From Thalassoglobus polymorphus (GTDB lineage Bacteria; Planctomycetota; Planctomycetia; Planctomycetales; Planctomycetaceae), in the NCBI RefSeq assembly GCF_007744255.1, contig NZ_CP036267.1, positions 3,886,001 to 3,950,000 of the forward strand: a stretch of 64,000 nucleotides of DNA. The letters are read 5' to 3'. Below the pieces are notes generated by a model. It saw nothing but the letters and a program-made list of their open reading frames with translations, was not told the DNA's origin and searched no databases. Positions 24,685 through 33,582 of this stretch are shown in pieces; within the stretch, counting starts at the first letter, position 1, and each line of letters begins with the position of its first letter. Made by a program: the position numbers and the translations under genes.

Positions 24685-25083
24685 TACGTCATTCCCACTG
24701 AAACCTGTGACATGCCGTCTTCTTTACGGAGAGCAGCTTAACGCAACCCTCTATGTACTCCAAAGAGTTTTTAGAACTGATCCTGAAACCTGGAATAGCT
24801 CACTCAAGCATTAAGGAAAGCGGTGGTTCCAAAGGTTTCCGGACTGGGTCTACATTCTGAAGGCTTTTCAGAAATAGTGTATCGATTCTTTCCTATGAAG
24901 TTTATCGTTTGTCCGAAGAAAACCGCTTCTTCATTGGCACCGAAATCACGAAAGCGATGAAATGTCTCTCCTTATCAAGATTTTTTGCGGATCGATCCAA
25001 GAGGTGAAGCAGCGTCGTTAAGGTGACACGGTACGCGCAATCAAATCCGTCACGATCAATCCCCTCTTTCATCCGCTGACCAT
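24685..25083. other. Intergenic gap with repeat copy B
   Basis: This gap between divergent genes holds the left-module repeat at 24771-24850. The rest, about 230 bases before the fusion gene, shows no clear gene or hairpin. Confidence 0.5.
24771..24850 (+). repeat. Dispersed repeat, left module (copy B)
   Basis: TTAGAACTGATCCTGAAACC, then CTCAAGCATTAAGGAAAGCG, then CCAAAGGTTTCCGGACTGG. It is inverted relative to copy A and lies on the other side of the small membrane gene. Confidence 0.75.
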
Positions 25084-26082
25084 ATGAAACGGACCTTCAG
25101 CGAATCACTGTGTGAACTTCCCGACTTGAGGAGTGAGGTCCTGAAGTTACTTGCTCAGGTTCCAGTTGGGCAAGTGACAACGTACGGAGATCTTGCCAGA
25201 GCCTTGGGCGACGAAAAGACAGCCTCAGCCCGTTGGCTGGGAGCATTCTTCAAGGATCATGATCATCAACATGGCTGCACATGCCATCGTGTCGTTCGAT
25301 CCAATGGCGAAATCGGAATGTACGTCACCGGTGATCCAAACGAGAAGGCCGGGCTGCTCAAGAAAGATGGGGTCATGCTAACCGGCTTGGGGAACGTTGA
25401 CCTTGCCTGCCGTTTCTCCGATTTTCATTCCGTGAAACCGCTCAAACAACTGAAAGAGTTCCAATTCACGTTGGCGAAGAGGCGTCAAAGAAAATCGCAG
25501 GAACTGACTCCTCGCACTTTTGCGGGGGTCGACTGTGCCTACCGGGACGATGGAAATGCAGTTGGCGCCTATGTGGAGTTGGACTCCGAAACGCTCGCCG
25601 TGACGTTTGAGGAATCTGTCGTCGCTCCGGTTGAGTTTCCTTACATCCCGGGTTTCCTTTCCTTCAGAGAGATGCCGGTGTTGCTCTTACTTCTCGACAA
25701 AGTGAGACGTCGCCGAGATTTGGCGGACATCATCTTCGTCGATGGAAACGGAATTCTACATCCTCGACGTGCCGGAATTGCGACTTGCCTGGGTGTGTTG
25801 ATCAATCGGCCCACACTCGGAATTGGAAAGTCTTTGCTCTGCGGATCAGTGGACACGAAGAGAATGAGAGCCGGTGACATTCGCCCCGTTTACGACAATG
25901 GTGAATTGATCGGAAATGCGTTGAAAACAAAGAACCAAAGTAAGCCCATTTTCGCCTCGCCGGGGAATCTGATCTCGCTCGAAGAGGCGACTCTGTTCGC
26001 CAAAGCGACGATGACAAAACACCGCACCCCGGAGCCGATCTTCTATGCCGACCGGTTCACCAAACAGTTACGCAAAAACTGA
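25084..26082 (+). CDS. Alkyltransferase-like / endonuclease V fusion DNA-repair protein
   Basis: A 332-residue two-domain protein. Residues about 14-105 match the DNA-binding and active-site domain of O6-alkylguanine-DNA alkyltransferases: VPVGQVTTYGDLARALG, the arginine helix SARWLG, and TCHRVVRSNGEIG with the acceptor cysteine C67 (usually PCHRV). Residues about 143-325 match endonuclease V (Nfi): FAGVDCAYRDD with D150, IPGFLSFREMP with E196, FVDGNGILHPRRAGIA with D220, then TLGIGKS. All three metal-binding acids are present. The first half would take alkyl groups off guanine or recognise them; the second cuts next to deaminated bases such as inosine. The same pairing is known from Ferroplasma acidarmanus, which makes this a probable bifunctional repair enzyme. 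No Shine-Dalgarno motif is obvious. Confidence 0.88.
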   Translation: MKRTFSESLCELPDLRSEVLKLLAQVPVGQVTTYGDLARALGDEKTASARWLGAFFKDHDHQHGCTCHRVVRSNGEIGMYVTGDPNEKAGLLKKDGVMLTGLGNVDLACRFSDFHSVKPLKQLKEFQFTLAKRRQRKSQELTPRTFAGVDCAYRDDGNAVGAYVELDSETLAVTFEESVVAPVEFPYIPGFLSFREMPVLLLLLDKVRRRRDLADIIFVDGNGILHPRRAGIATCLGVLINRPTLGIGKSLLCGSVDTKRMRAGDIRPVYDNGELIGNALKTKNQSKPIFASPGNLISLEEATLFAKATMTKHRTPEPIFYADRFTKQLRKN

Positions 26083-26150
26083 GGCATCGCAACGCCACTT
26101 CGCAACGCCCCATTATACTGAGTCGGAGCTGTAACCTGAGCAGTAGACAG

Positions 26151-26183
26151 AAAAAAGCCGCGCCCGATTTCTCCGGCGCGGCT
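26151..26183 (-). terminator. Intrinsic terminator of DUF1559 lipoprotein gene
   Basis: A perfect 9-bp GC-rich stem, AGCCGCGCC and GGCGCGGCT, with a 10-base loop. On the minus strand it is followed by six T. It lies about 120 bases after the stop at 26301, with a repeat in between. Confidence 0.85.
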
Positions 26184-26222
26184 GAGTCACGAATTCGCTA
26201 AGAGGAGTTTGCTCTGAGAACT

Positions 26223-26303
26223 GTCCGTGAAGAAGGCATTTCTTTAGTGAAAACGCTGTTCGCCACGAGGCAGAACCTGAGCACCAACTCGAAAGATGCT
26301 CTA
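26223..26303 (+). repeat. Dispersed repeat, right module (copy F)
   Basis: TCCGTGAAGAAGGCATTTC, then CGCTGTTCGCCACGAGGCAG, then AACCTGAGCACC and CGAAAGATGCT. It ends at the stop codon of the minus-strand DUF1559 lipoprotein gene, so seen from that gene the repeat starts exactly at TAG, as at pilT. Confidence 0.8.
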
Positions 26304-28091
26304 GAAATCAACAGGGTTGCCGTCGTTCTGTTGGATCAGGTTGGAGAACGTTGTCTTGTCGAGATCCTTGCTCAGGTCTCGAGTTGAACCATCACAAAGG
26401 AGGACCATGAACACTTCGCCAATGTTGCCCAGAGCTGCAAACGGGTCTTCTGCGTTAAACTTCAGCCCACCCGGTTTAGTCCAGATTTCGGCGGTATCGT
26501 CACCCGCTTTGACTGCCAGAATGGTATTGGAAGTTCCATCAGTATAGTCACGGATTCTGGCTCCGGGCTTGCCTTCGTTGAACGCCAGATTTTCACCGAC
26601 AAAGACATGAATTGATGTTTTGCCTTCCGGGTTGTCACCAAAGACGGCCGGCATCTCAGCGATGAGAGCTTTGTTGTGCTCGCTGTCCCAAGCTTCATCA
26701 AGATTGAACTTCTCGTAGAGAGGGGCATACTCAAGGAAGGGGAGCAGGTGGACGCGCCAGCTGAGCCCTTTTCCTCTCACACCGGCTTCATCTTTTTCGC
26801 CATTGGAATCGACTGCCGGGAAGTGCTGGTAAACATCGTGATAGTTGTGGAACGCCAATCCGATTTGCTTAATGTCGTTGCGTTTTTGGGCTCTCTTGGC
26901 TGCTTCGGCCGCTTCGGCGAATGCGGGTTTGAGCATTTCAGGAAGCTTCTCAAAGTTCTCAGGGCGCGGAAGCGTCAGGCTGACGATTGTGTCCGAAGTG
27001 GACAGTTCGGCTCCATCAACGAGTTGCTTTGCCATCGCTTGCATTTCCTCGGGAATCTCGCCCTTGGCCTGCTCATATTGTTGTTTCCCCATCCCCAGGA
27101 AACCGTTCAGCATGCCGTGCACTCCCTGAGCCGCGTCGACATTGGGAGTGCTCACATTGACTTCCAGGATATTTGCCGCTTCAAGATCAGCTCCGAGTGA
27201 AAGCGTTTGCAGTTGTGTCACAATTGGCATGACCATGGTCATCACCATCCCGGGCGGGTTAGGGTTTTGCTTCATGGCGTCCTGCAACAGAACTTTGACG
27301 GGTTCCAAATCAACAGCGAGTGCCAAGTCGCTGGCTGCCGATTTTGAAACCATCGCCTTGACCTTTCCACTCGATGCATTCTTGAGAACCGAATCGAGAT
27401 TCTCTTTTGATGAGTAAACAAGCCGGGAATCGCTCACCTTGAAAAGAACTCCGCCATCGGGAGTGGTGACTCCAGTTCCGCCAGCGATCTCAATCGATTC
27501 TCCCTGTGGAACGGAATCCAGAATCAGTTGCGAACTGACTCCAGGAGCAAGTTGCACAACCACAACCGGAGAGGGTCGTGCTCCTCCAGCCGCAATCATA
27601 GGCGCCATGTCTAACATATTCTTGTCAACGACAACCAGCACATGATCAACCTGTTCAGGCTTGACGCCAACTTCGTCTGCAAAATCCGCCATTTTCTCCT
27701 CGACTTTCTCGCGAGGATTGGCTTGATCCATCAGAGTGATCATCTCTTTCACAAGTGGATTACTCAAAACCTTCGAAGGGCGAACGATCAACACAGCGAC
27801 CGCATCTTCTGGAACATAATTCAGCGTTGAACCATCGGGACTCGCAGCTTCAGCTGAACCACTGGAAGAAGCTGATGGAGCCTCATTCGCTGCTGCAGTC
27901 TCATTGGCTGCTGGAGGATCGGTGGATGGCATTTCCCCCGGGGCTCCAAGTGATGAACTATCCATTGGGTCATCGAGACCTTCGGTTGTCGCACCACCAT
28001 CAGCAGGTGAGTCCGCCGGTTTGTCCCCTCCTCCACAACCGTGGAGGCAGATTGCCAGCATGAGAAATGACGTTAGAGAGAGCGTTCGCAT
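26301..28091 (-). CDS. Lipoprotein with C-terminal DUF1559 domain
   Basis: A 596-residue lipoprotein. The signal ends in a lipobox with C19 (ICLHGC), then a disordered Ser/Ala/Gly/Pro stretch to about residue 88. A middle domain (about 90-395) has NYVPEDAVAVLIVRPSKVL and EQVDHVLVVVD. The C-terminal DUF1559 region (about 400-580) has AQKRNDIKQIGLAFHNYHDV, LSWRVHLLPFLE and YTDGTSNTIL. Unlike most DUF1559 proteins it has no prepilin leader; a lipid anchor replaces it. The function is unknown. Its terminator is at 26151-26183. Confidence 0.8.
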   Translation of the reverse strand: MRTLSLTSFLMLAICLHGCGGGDKPADSPADGGATTEGLDDPMDSSSLGAPGEMPSTDPPAANETAAANEAPSASSSGSAEAASPDGSTLNYVPEDAVAVLIVRPSKVLSNPLVKEMITLMDQANPREKVEEKMADFADEVGVKPEQVDHVLVVVDKNMLDMAPMIAAGGARPSPVVVVQLAPGVSSQLILDSVPQGESIEIAGGTGVTTPDGGVLFKVSDSRLVYSSKENLDSVLKNASSGKVKAMVSKSAASDLALAVDLEPVKVLLQDAMKQNPNPPGMVMTMVMPIVTQLQTLSLGADLEAANILEVNVSTPNVDAAQGVHGMLNGFLGMGKQQYEQAKGEIPEEMQAMAKQLVDGAELSTSDTIVSLTLPRPENFEKLPEMLKPAFAEAAEAAKRAQKRNDIKQIGLAFHNYHDVYQHFPAVDSNGEKDEAGVRGKGLSWRVHLLPFLEYAPLYEKFNLDEAWDSEHNKALIAEMPAVFGDNPEGKTSIHVFVGENLAFNEGKPGARIRDYTDGTSNTILAVKAGDDTAEIWTKPGGLKFNAEDPFAALGNIGEVFMVLLCDGSTRDLSKDLDKTTFSNLIQQNDGNPVDF

Positions 28092-28275
28092 CGAGGTGAC
28101 CTTTGTAAGAACTAATTGTCGTGAATGATCGTCCAGAATTGGAGCGACCGATGCAAGTGATTCGAACCGAAATCAGATCCCTTTACGAAGAATTCAAGAT
28201 TCGACGACACTTCCAAGAACGTATACTGGGCAATCTGGATCAAAAAACTTTTGAAACGTGAAAAACTGAGAGCGC

Positions 28276-28311
28276 AAAAAATTAGCCGGACACTTGATAG
28301 TGTCCGGCTAA
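28276..28311 (-). terminator. Intrinsic terminator of leuA
   Basis: A perfect 13-bp stem, TTAGCCGGACACT and AGTGTCCGGCTAA, with a TGAT loop. On the minus strand it runs into six T. It lies just after the leuA stop (28332). Confidence 0.9.
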
Positions 28312-28331
28312 AGAGGGAAACGCAAATTGAA

Positions 28332-29906
28332 TCACACGCCCTTCTTCTCGTTACGTCGGCGTCCGCGATCTTGCGAGAGTGCTTTGTTGAGAGCCTGCAG
28401 GTACGCCTGGACACTCGCTTCAATGACGTCGGTACTGACTCCCTTTCCATGGAAGATCACCCCGTCGATATCAATCGAAAGACTCACTTCGCCCAAGGCA
28501 TCCTTTCCACTCGACACGCTGCGAACATTGTAGTCCGTCAGTTTTGCCGAGATGCCAGCGACTCGTTCCATGCACTTGAACGCGGCATCGACAGGACCAT
28601 CTCCCGTGGCAGCATCTTGGACAATGTTGCCTTCCTTGTGCTCCAATTCGAGAGTTGCTGTCGGGATCGTCTCCGTTCCGCTGAGCGTGTGAAAGTTTTT
28701 GATCTTCCAGTGCTCTTCGATCTCTGAACTCGTCTGATTGTCGACAAGCGCAACGATGTCGACGTCGAAGATCTCCTTCTTCTTATCTGCCAAGGCAATG
28801 AAGGCTTCGAAGGCTTTTTGAAAGGACTCTTCACTCAAATCATACCCGAGTGATTCCACGCGGTCGCGGAAGGCGTGGCGTCCGCTATGTTTCCCGAGGA
28901 CCAGGTTTGTTCCCACATACCCCACGTCTTGCGGTCGCATAATCTCGTAAGTCGTCCGCTCTTGAAGCATCCCATGTTGATGGATTCCAGCTTCGTGCGC
29001 GAATGCATTTTGGCCAACAATCGCTTTGTTTCGCTGAACTGCCATACCGGTAATTTTCGAAACCAGACGGCTCGTCGAACACAATTTTTGAGTATTGATA
29101 TTCGTCGTGACACCGTAATAGTCGCCACGTGTGCGAATCGCCATCGCCAACTCTTCGAGTGCCGCGTTGCCAGCACGTTCGCCCAAGCCGTTGATAGTAC
29201 ACTCGACCTGCCGCGCTCCCGCTTCAATTCCGGCCAAGCTATTGGCAACCGCAAGTCCTAAATCGTTGTGGCAATGTGTACTAATGACAGCCTGATCGAT
29301 GTTCGAAACGTTCTCCTTCAAGTAGGAAATCACTTTGAAGAAATGATTCGGCGTCGCATAGCCAACAGTGTCTGGGATATTGACGGTCGTCGCCCCGGCG
29401 GCGATTGTCTTTTCGACGACTTCGCACAAAAAATCGAGTTCGGTTCGTGCAGCGTCTTCCGGAGAGAACTCTACGTTCGGTGTGACGATATCGCTTCGTG
29501 AGGCCATCTGGTCGCACGTGTACTTGACCATATCGACAGCACGGCGAACGATTTCCTCCTTCGCCATCTTCAGCTTGAAATCGCGATGAATCGCACTGGT
29601 GGCAAGAAACACGTGGATGCGAACATTCTGTGCATCCTGAAGTGCCCCCCAGGCGCTGTCGATGTCTTCCTTACGACAACGTGCCAACCCGCAAATGGTC
29701 GATTGGTCCCCAAATTTCTGAGCGATCTTCTGCACCGCCTCGAAGTCGCCGGGAGAAGCGATGGGGAACCCGGCTTCAATGACATCGACACCCAGATCCA
29801 CAAGAGCCTTAGCCACTTCCAGCTTTTCAGCTGTATCCATACTACAGCCGGGCGATTGTTCGCCGTCACGAAGAGTCGTGTCGAAGAAGGTAATGACGTC
29901 AGACAT
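28332..29906 (-). CDS. leuA: 2-isopropylmalate synthase
   Basis: A 524-residue enzyme that condenses acetyl-CoA with 2-oxoisovalerate, the first committed step of leucine synthesis. The start at 29906 is chosen by AAGGGA about 8 bases upstream. The N-terminus carries the HMGL-like motif [14 protein letters not shown], and the metal-site helix [15 protein letters not shown] follows. Further marks are [13 protein letters not shown] and [12 protein letters not shown] before the C-terminal regulatory LeuA dimer domain (about 390-510), where leucine feedback normally binds. Expression is probably controlled by the leucine-rich leader and attenuator at 30017-30182. A terminator follows at 28276-28311, so the gene seems to be transcribed alone. 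Confidence 0.93.
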   Translation of the reverse strand: MSDVITFFDTTLRDGEQSPGCSMDTAEKLEVAKALVDLGVDVIEAGFPIASPGDFEAVQKIAQKFGDQSTICGLARCRKEDIDSAWGALQDAQNVRIHVFLATSAIHRDFKLKMAKEEIVRRAVDMVKYTCDQMASRSDIVTPNVEFSPEDAARTELDFLCEVVEKTIAAGATTVNIPDTVGYATPNHFFKVISYLKENVSNIDQAVISTHCHNDLGLAVANSLAGIEAGARQVECTINGLGERAGNAALEELAMAIRTRGDYYGVTTNINTQKLCSTSRLVSKITGMAVQRNKAIVGQNAFAHEAGIHQHGMLQERTTYEIMRPQDVGYVGTNLVLGKHSGRHAFRDRVESLGYDLSEESFQKAFEAFIALADKKKEIFDVDIVALVDNQTSSEIEEHWKIKNFHTLSGTETIPTATLELEHKEGNIVQDAATGDGPVDAAFKCMERVAGISAKLTDYNVRSVSSGKDALGEVSLSIDIDGVIFHGKGVSTDVIEASVQAYLQALNKALSQDRGRRRNEKKGV

Positions 29907-30016
29907 CAGATTGTCCCTTTCGGTGGACCGTGGAAAATAGTTGAGTGTCGAGTGCCCAAGGTCGAATTGAGCAAGAATGGGCACACTTCTTGCATTTTCA
30001 TCAGTAAACAGTCAAC

Positions 30017-30060
30017 AAAAAAACACCCTGAGGCTTCGTGAAGCCTCAGGGTGTTTTTTC
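30017..30060 (-). terminator. leuA attenuator terminator hairpin
   Basis: Near-perfect 20-bp stem with the core ACACCCTGAGGCTT and AAGCCTCAGGGTGT and a 4-base loop. On the minus strand it is followed by a run of seven T (30017-30023). It lies about 110 bases before the leuA start and downstream of the leader peptide. The plus strand also has a T run after the stem, so it could end transcripts in both directions. Its left arm can instead pair with leader sequence GGGTCTTAGG at 30083-30092, which would prevent terminator formation. Confidence 0.88.
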
Positions 30061-30084
30061 TGGAAACAATATCAGAGCAACAGC

Positions 30085-30147
30085 CTAAGACCCCCTTCGC
30101 AGGAGGAGACTAAGTAGCAGGCTGAAGTTCGTTGACTGATTATTCAT
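30085..30147 (-). CDS. leuL: Leucine-rich leader peptide of leuA attenuator
   Basis: A 20-codon frame, ATG at 30147 to TAG at 30085. The peptide has the core SLLLSLLLRR, with six leucine codons among seven (CTG CTA CTT, one Ser, CTC CTC CTG). A stretch of this kind upstream of leuA and of an intrinsic terminator is the hallmark of ribosome-mediated attenuation: when charged tRNA-Leu is scarce the ribosome stalls here and the antiterminator forms. The leucine codons overlap the hairpin partner CAGCCT, which pairs with AGGCTG after the stop. There is almost no room for a Shine-Dalgarno motif between promoter and ATG, so the transcript may be leaderless. Confidence 0.85.
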   Translation of the reverse strand: MNNQSTNFSLLLSLLLRRGS

Positions 30148-30153
30148 GGTCAC

Positions 30154-30182
30154 AGAGTAAGTCGAATTCGAAGTGACGTCAA
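30154..30182 (-). promoter_or_regulatory. Candidate sigma-70-type promoter for leu leader
   Basis: On the minus strand TTGACG (30182-30177) and TACTCT (30159-30154) are 17 bases apart. The -35 element is close to consensus; the -10 element matches at the key first, second and last bases. The expected start of transcription falls at or near the leader-peptide ATG at 30147. Confidence 0.55.
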
Positions 30183-30657
30183 GTCGGACTGACTTGAACT
30201 ATTGCAGTCGACACAAAGAAATCAAGGGCGGTTCGCAGCCAATCCACAAGAACTTCCCCTTCACTGATTCAGACACAAGAATGCCCTGAATTCCTGAGTC
30301 GCAGAGCGAGATACCCGCCTGCCAGGTCTTCGAAAAAATGAAATTTGCAGGTCGAGAAGGCGCTTGAACTGTTTGGAAATGAGTTGGGCGTGAGTTCAGG
30401 ATCAACTCTAGAAAGAACTCAAACTGTGCAGCTGCTGTCGCTGACAGTGCTGCACCGTCGGCCAATTTTCAGACGCAAAAATTACGAGTCTCCGAAACCA
30501 GCGATGCCAGCTCCGCCTGGTTAGGAAAAGCAACTGATTTGACGTCTCGGCCTCGATTGGGTCAACTGTGCGCAACACATCGAATGCAATAAATGCGTCA
30601 ACAGAGACTCTTGACGCATCAACGTTATCATCTTTGCGACCAGCCAAGGAGCAGCAG

Positions 30658-32475
30658 TTGGACCCTCTCGTTATTCTCGCCATCGGTATTGCCTCTGTTC
30701 TCGGTCTGATTCTGATTTTACGAGTCAACGCCTTCCTGGCATTGATCATTTCGGCAATTGTGGTGAGTTTGCTTGCTCCGGGATCGGTCGAAGACAAAAT
30801 TTCTCGCGTGGCAACTTCGTTCGGAAATTCGGCTGGCAACATCGCTATTGTGATTGGCCTGGCTGCCATCATCGGCGAGTGCATGATGGCGAGCGGGGCC
30901 GCAGACCGGATTGTGCAGGCTTTTTTGAGATTACTCGGCGAAAAGCGAGCCTCCTGGGCACTCATGGGAAGTGGATTCGTGCTCTCGGTTCCCGTCTTCT
31001 TTGATACGGTTTTCTACCTTCTGGTCCCGTTGGCCCGTTCTCTCTTTCGCCGAACAAACAAAAATTACCTGCTGTATATTCTAGCGATTGCCGCAGGGGG
31101 GGCGATTACCCACACGTTAGTCCCACCGACTCCGGGACCGCTGGTCATGGCCACGACGCTCGGAATCGACATCGGTGTGATGATGCTGGTTGGTGCGATG
31201 GTCGCATTTCCAGCCGCTGTCGCAGGATTGGCAGTCTCTGCCTGGCTCAATCGGATGATTGAAGTCCCATTTCGTGACGACAAAGTCATTGGCACTGAAG
31301 ACGATGATCCGCAGATTCCACAAACAACGCCCCCGTTGTTCTTGTCATTGTTACCGGTCATTTTGCCAGTGGCATTAATTTCTGCGAACACAGCTTTAGA
31401 AACGATGGCCAATGCCGAACAGACACCTCGCCTGACGGTCACCGATGTCACCGACTGGCCGGCGTTTCATACCGCTTTGAAAGATCAAAGTGAACCGGCA
31501 GCGATTCCTCAATTCGTCAATGTTCTTCCTGAAACGACGAAGGAAGTGATCGCCAAAGATTCACTTACGGATGACGATAAAACAGAGATCGTCGCTGCGA
31601 TGAATGCCGCATTACTGGAGAAAGACCCAGCGATCTACAGCAACGAAGCATTCGATGCAGTCGTGCGAAAGAGTTGGAAAATCGCTGCCGATTTGCAGAA
31701 CGATCAGTTGACGCCTCAAGAAAAAGAGATGCTGACCCGCGAAGCTCTCGTGAATGAGTTATCGCAAAGTGATCTCAAAAAGATGAAGGTCCACGAACGG
31801 CAACGTTTCAATAGACTCCTTCTTGAAGTCACTTTCCCGGAGACAATCAAACCTCACAACTGGGACACAGGCCTTCGTAATGCCGCGAATATTTCAATGC
31901 TGTTCGGAAACGCAAACTTCGCATTGTTAATTTCGACGCTCGTCGCCATGGGGTTGGTCTTCAGCACGCGGAAACCAACGCTCGTTGAAATGTCCAAAAC
32001 TGTTGAACTGGCGTTGATGAGCGGCGGGGTCATTATCCTCATCACCGCTGCCGGGGGAGCGTTTGGAGACATGCTGAAAATTGCCGGGATCGGTGAAGCG
32101 ATTCAGGACAAATTTTCTAATGGAGACACAAAAAGCACTGGGATCGCCTTTCTGGTCTTAGGCTACTCACTCGCCGCATTACTGAAGGTTGCTCAGGGGT
32201 CCAGTACCACTGCGATGATCGTTGGATCGGGCATGCTGGCATCGATGGTGACCGGCATCGACCTGGGATTCAATCCGGTATATCTGGCGACTGCCATTGG
32301 GGCTGGCTCGCTGATGGGAAGCTGGATGAACGATTCCGGATTCTGGATCTTCACAAAAATGGGACGGCTGACCGAATCGGAAAGCCTTCGCTCATGGACT
32401 CCAATGCTCGCAACTCTCAGTATCGTCAGCTTTGCAATGACGGTTCTGCTCTCGAAAATCCTCCCACTTCTATAA
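30658..32475 (+). CDS. GntP-family permease with large hydrophilic insert
   Basis: A 605-residue transporter. The TTG at 30658 is preferred because AAGGAG lies 6 bases upstream and the first membrane segment (LVILAIGIASVLGLILIL) follows at once; the track-type GTG at 30568 would add 30 polar residues. The N-terminal half (to about 235) and C-terminal half (from about 390) carry the GntP pattern, with GGAITHTLVPPTPGPLVMA and AQGSSTTAMIVGSGMLASM. The family imports gluconate or similar sugar acids with protons. Normal members are about 440-460 residues; here about 130 extra, helical, charged residues lie in the middle (about 250-385). Substrate unknown. Confidence 0.82.
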   Translation: MDPLVILAIGIASVLGLILILRVNAFLALIISAIVVSLLAPGSVEDKISRVATSFGNSAGNIAIVIGLAAIIGECMMASGAADRIVQAFLRLLGEKRASWALMGSGFVLSVPVFFDTVFYLLVPLARSLFRRTNKNYLLYILAIAAGGAITHTLVPPTPGPLVMATTLGIDIGVMMLVGAMVAFPAAVAGLAVSAWLNRMIEVPFRDDKVIGTEDDDPQIPQTTPPLFLSLLPVILPVALISANTALETMANAEQTPRLTVTDVTDWPAFHTALKDQSEPAAIPQFVNVLPETTKEVIAKDSLTDDDKTEIVAAMNAALLEKDPAIYSNEAFDAVVRKSWKIAADLQNDQLTPQEKEMLTREALVNELSQSDLKKMKVHERQRFNRLLLEVTFPETIKPHNWDTGLRNAANISMLFGNANFALLISTLVAMGLVFSTRKPTLVEMSKTVELALMSGGVIILITAAGGAFGDMLKIAGIGEAIQDKFSNGDTKSTGIAFLVLGYSLAALLKVAQGSSTTAMIVGSGMLASMVTGIDLGFNPVYLATAIGAGSLMGSWMNDSGFWIFTKMGRLTESESLRSWTPMLATLSIVSFAMTVLLSKILPLL

Positions 32476-33058
32476 GGATCTCCGTGATCAGACTCGTAGA
32501 GAGTAGGGCGCGTGGAGAACAGTGATCCTCCACGCGAAACGCAATTTCTACAGCCACTGTAAACACTTAACGGTTGAGTTCGTCACTCCAGCTGTTCTGC
32601 CTCTTTTGCTGTCTTGAGGTCAAACCAGCTGAGCGGCGCACGTCCTCACATCTCAGCACAGACTCTGCTGGCAAACGTGCAACACGGAGATGGAACCGGG
32701 CTCTTGCGCGCCACTTTGGTAGCGGTCTCTCAACAGACGCGGTGTCACAATCATCACAACCTGCAACTTCACATGCATGTTGTGCAGACATCTGTTTTCT
32801 TCTGGTCTTCCTATCCTACCCAGCCCTCTGTTGGACGATGAAAAGCATATCGCCCGCAGAAGCCAAAGTGCTGATCCGAAAACCTGAACCTGGTTTCTCA
32901 GTCAACGAGAACACCTTCCACCGCAGGGGTCCCCGGAAAGGTTTCCACCACGCTTCAAGGTTGGGAAAAACCCGGTCAGAAATGTTATAGACCATTTTAT
33001 ATCATACCGAGCCAATCCGTTGATCACGAGATTCGGTTCTTAGCGAGGAGTCAGGAAG
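32476..33058. other. Intergenic gap before csrA, with possible degraded repeat
   Basis: This gap holds a weak left-module match (32870-32955). A plus frame at 32574-32990 has no start signal and looks like chance. The csrA promoter is expected near 32960-33040 (TTATAGACC is present), but I cannot fix its -35 element. Confidence 0.4.
32870..32955 (+). repeat. Possible degraded left-module repeat (copy K)
   Basis: GCTGATCCGAAAACCTGAACC is close to the start block of the family. The CTCA and AACGAG core is only partly kept and the later block is weak. Confidence 0.35.
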
Positions 33059-33274
33059 ATGCTCGTTCTTTCACGCCACCGAGACGAAAGCATTATGATT
33101 GGTGACGATGTCGTCATCACAATTGTCGACATTCGTGGCGACAAGGTTCGCTTGGGGATTCAAGCTCCAACCGAAATTCCCGTACACAGACAAGAAGTGT
33201 ACGAAGCCATCCAGCGTGAGCGTGCGTCCGAAGGGACTGACGACCAAGCAAAATCGGCGAAATCATCAGCATAA
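33059..33274 (+). CDS. csrA: Carbon storage regulator CsrA
   Basis: A 71-residue RNA-binding regulator. [20 protein letters not shown] begins the protein, followed by the [16 protein letters not shown] strand and [13 protein letters not shown] helix typical of CsrA/RsmA. The dimer binds GGA motifs in mRNA leaders to block or change translation. AGGAG and AGGAAG lie just upstream. It is followed after about 300 bases by a polyprenyl-phosphate transferase gene. CsrA controls motility, biofilm or secretion in many bacteria, and the pilus/secretion cluster starts only 2.6 kb away, but no direct link can be read from the sequence. Confidence 0.94.
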   Translation: MLVLSRHRDESIMIGDDVVITIVDIRGDKVRLGIQAPTEIPVHRQEVYEAIQRERASEGTDDQAKSAKSSA

Positions 33275-33582
33275 AGTCGCTGTCAGCCTGCGGGCGTGGT
33301 CTCGAATTCCGACCAATCGATTTCCGAATTGATCGATGAGGGCACCTTCTCTCTGTTGATCACGCCTGGCTGACTTATGTTGACGATTCCCCCACCTCAG
33401 AAACGTTGCCACGCCCCTTCAGTTGGTAACGTTTTCTGTTTGGGTTGAAGACTTTTGAGCCATCAATCGCTTCACCCGAAATCCGTTCGGAGTGCTGCTC
33501 GCAAATCTCACTCAGTTCGATAAAGTGTTTGCCTGCGAGTTTGAAAACTCTTTCCACGACCTGAAAGAGGTCCCCTCGGGAT
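33275..33582. other. Intergenic gap
   Basis: About 300 bases between csrA and the next gene. A palindrome-like CAATCGAT and GATCGATG pair lies near 33315-33340. There is no T-tract terminator and no gene that I can support. Confidence 0.4.

Noticed and set aside
30330-30430. Another copy of the dispersed repeat in the gap before the GntP gene
   Set aside because: Only one short block (GATCCTGAACTCA on the minus strand) resembles the family; the rest does not follow the block order.
32574-32990. Plus-strand frame of 138 codons before csrA
   Set aside because: Its translation lacks domain character, has no start signal and overlaps a degraded repeat; treated as non-coding.
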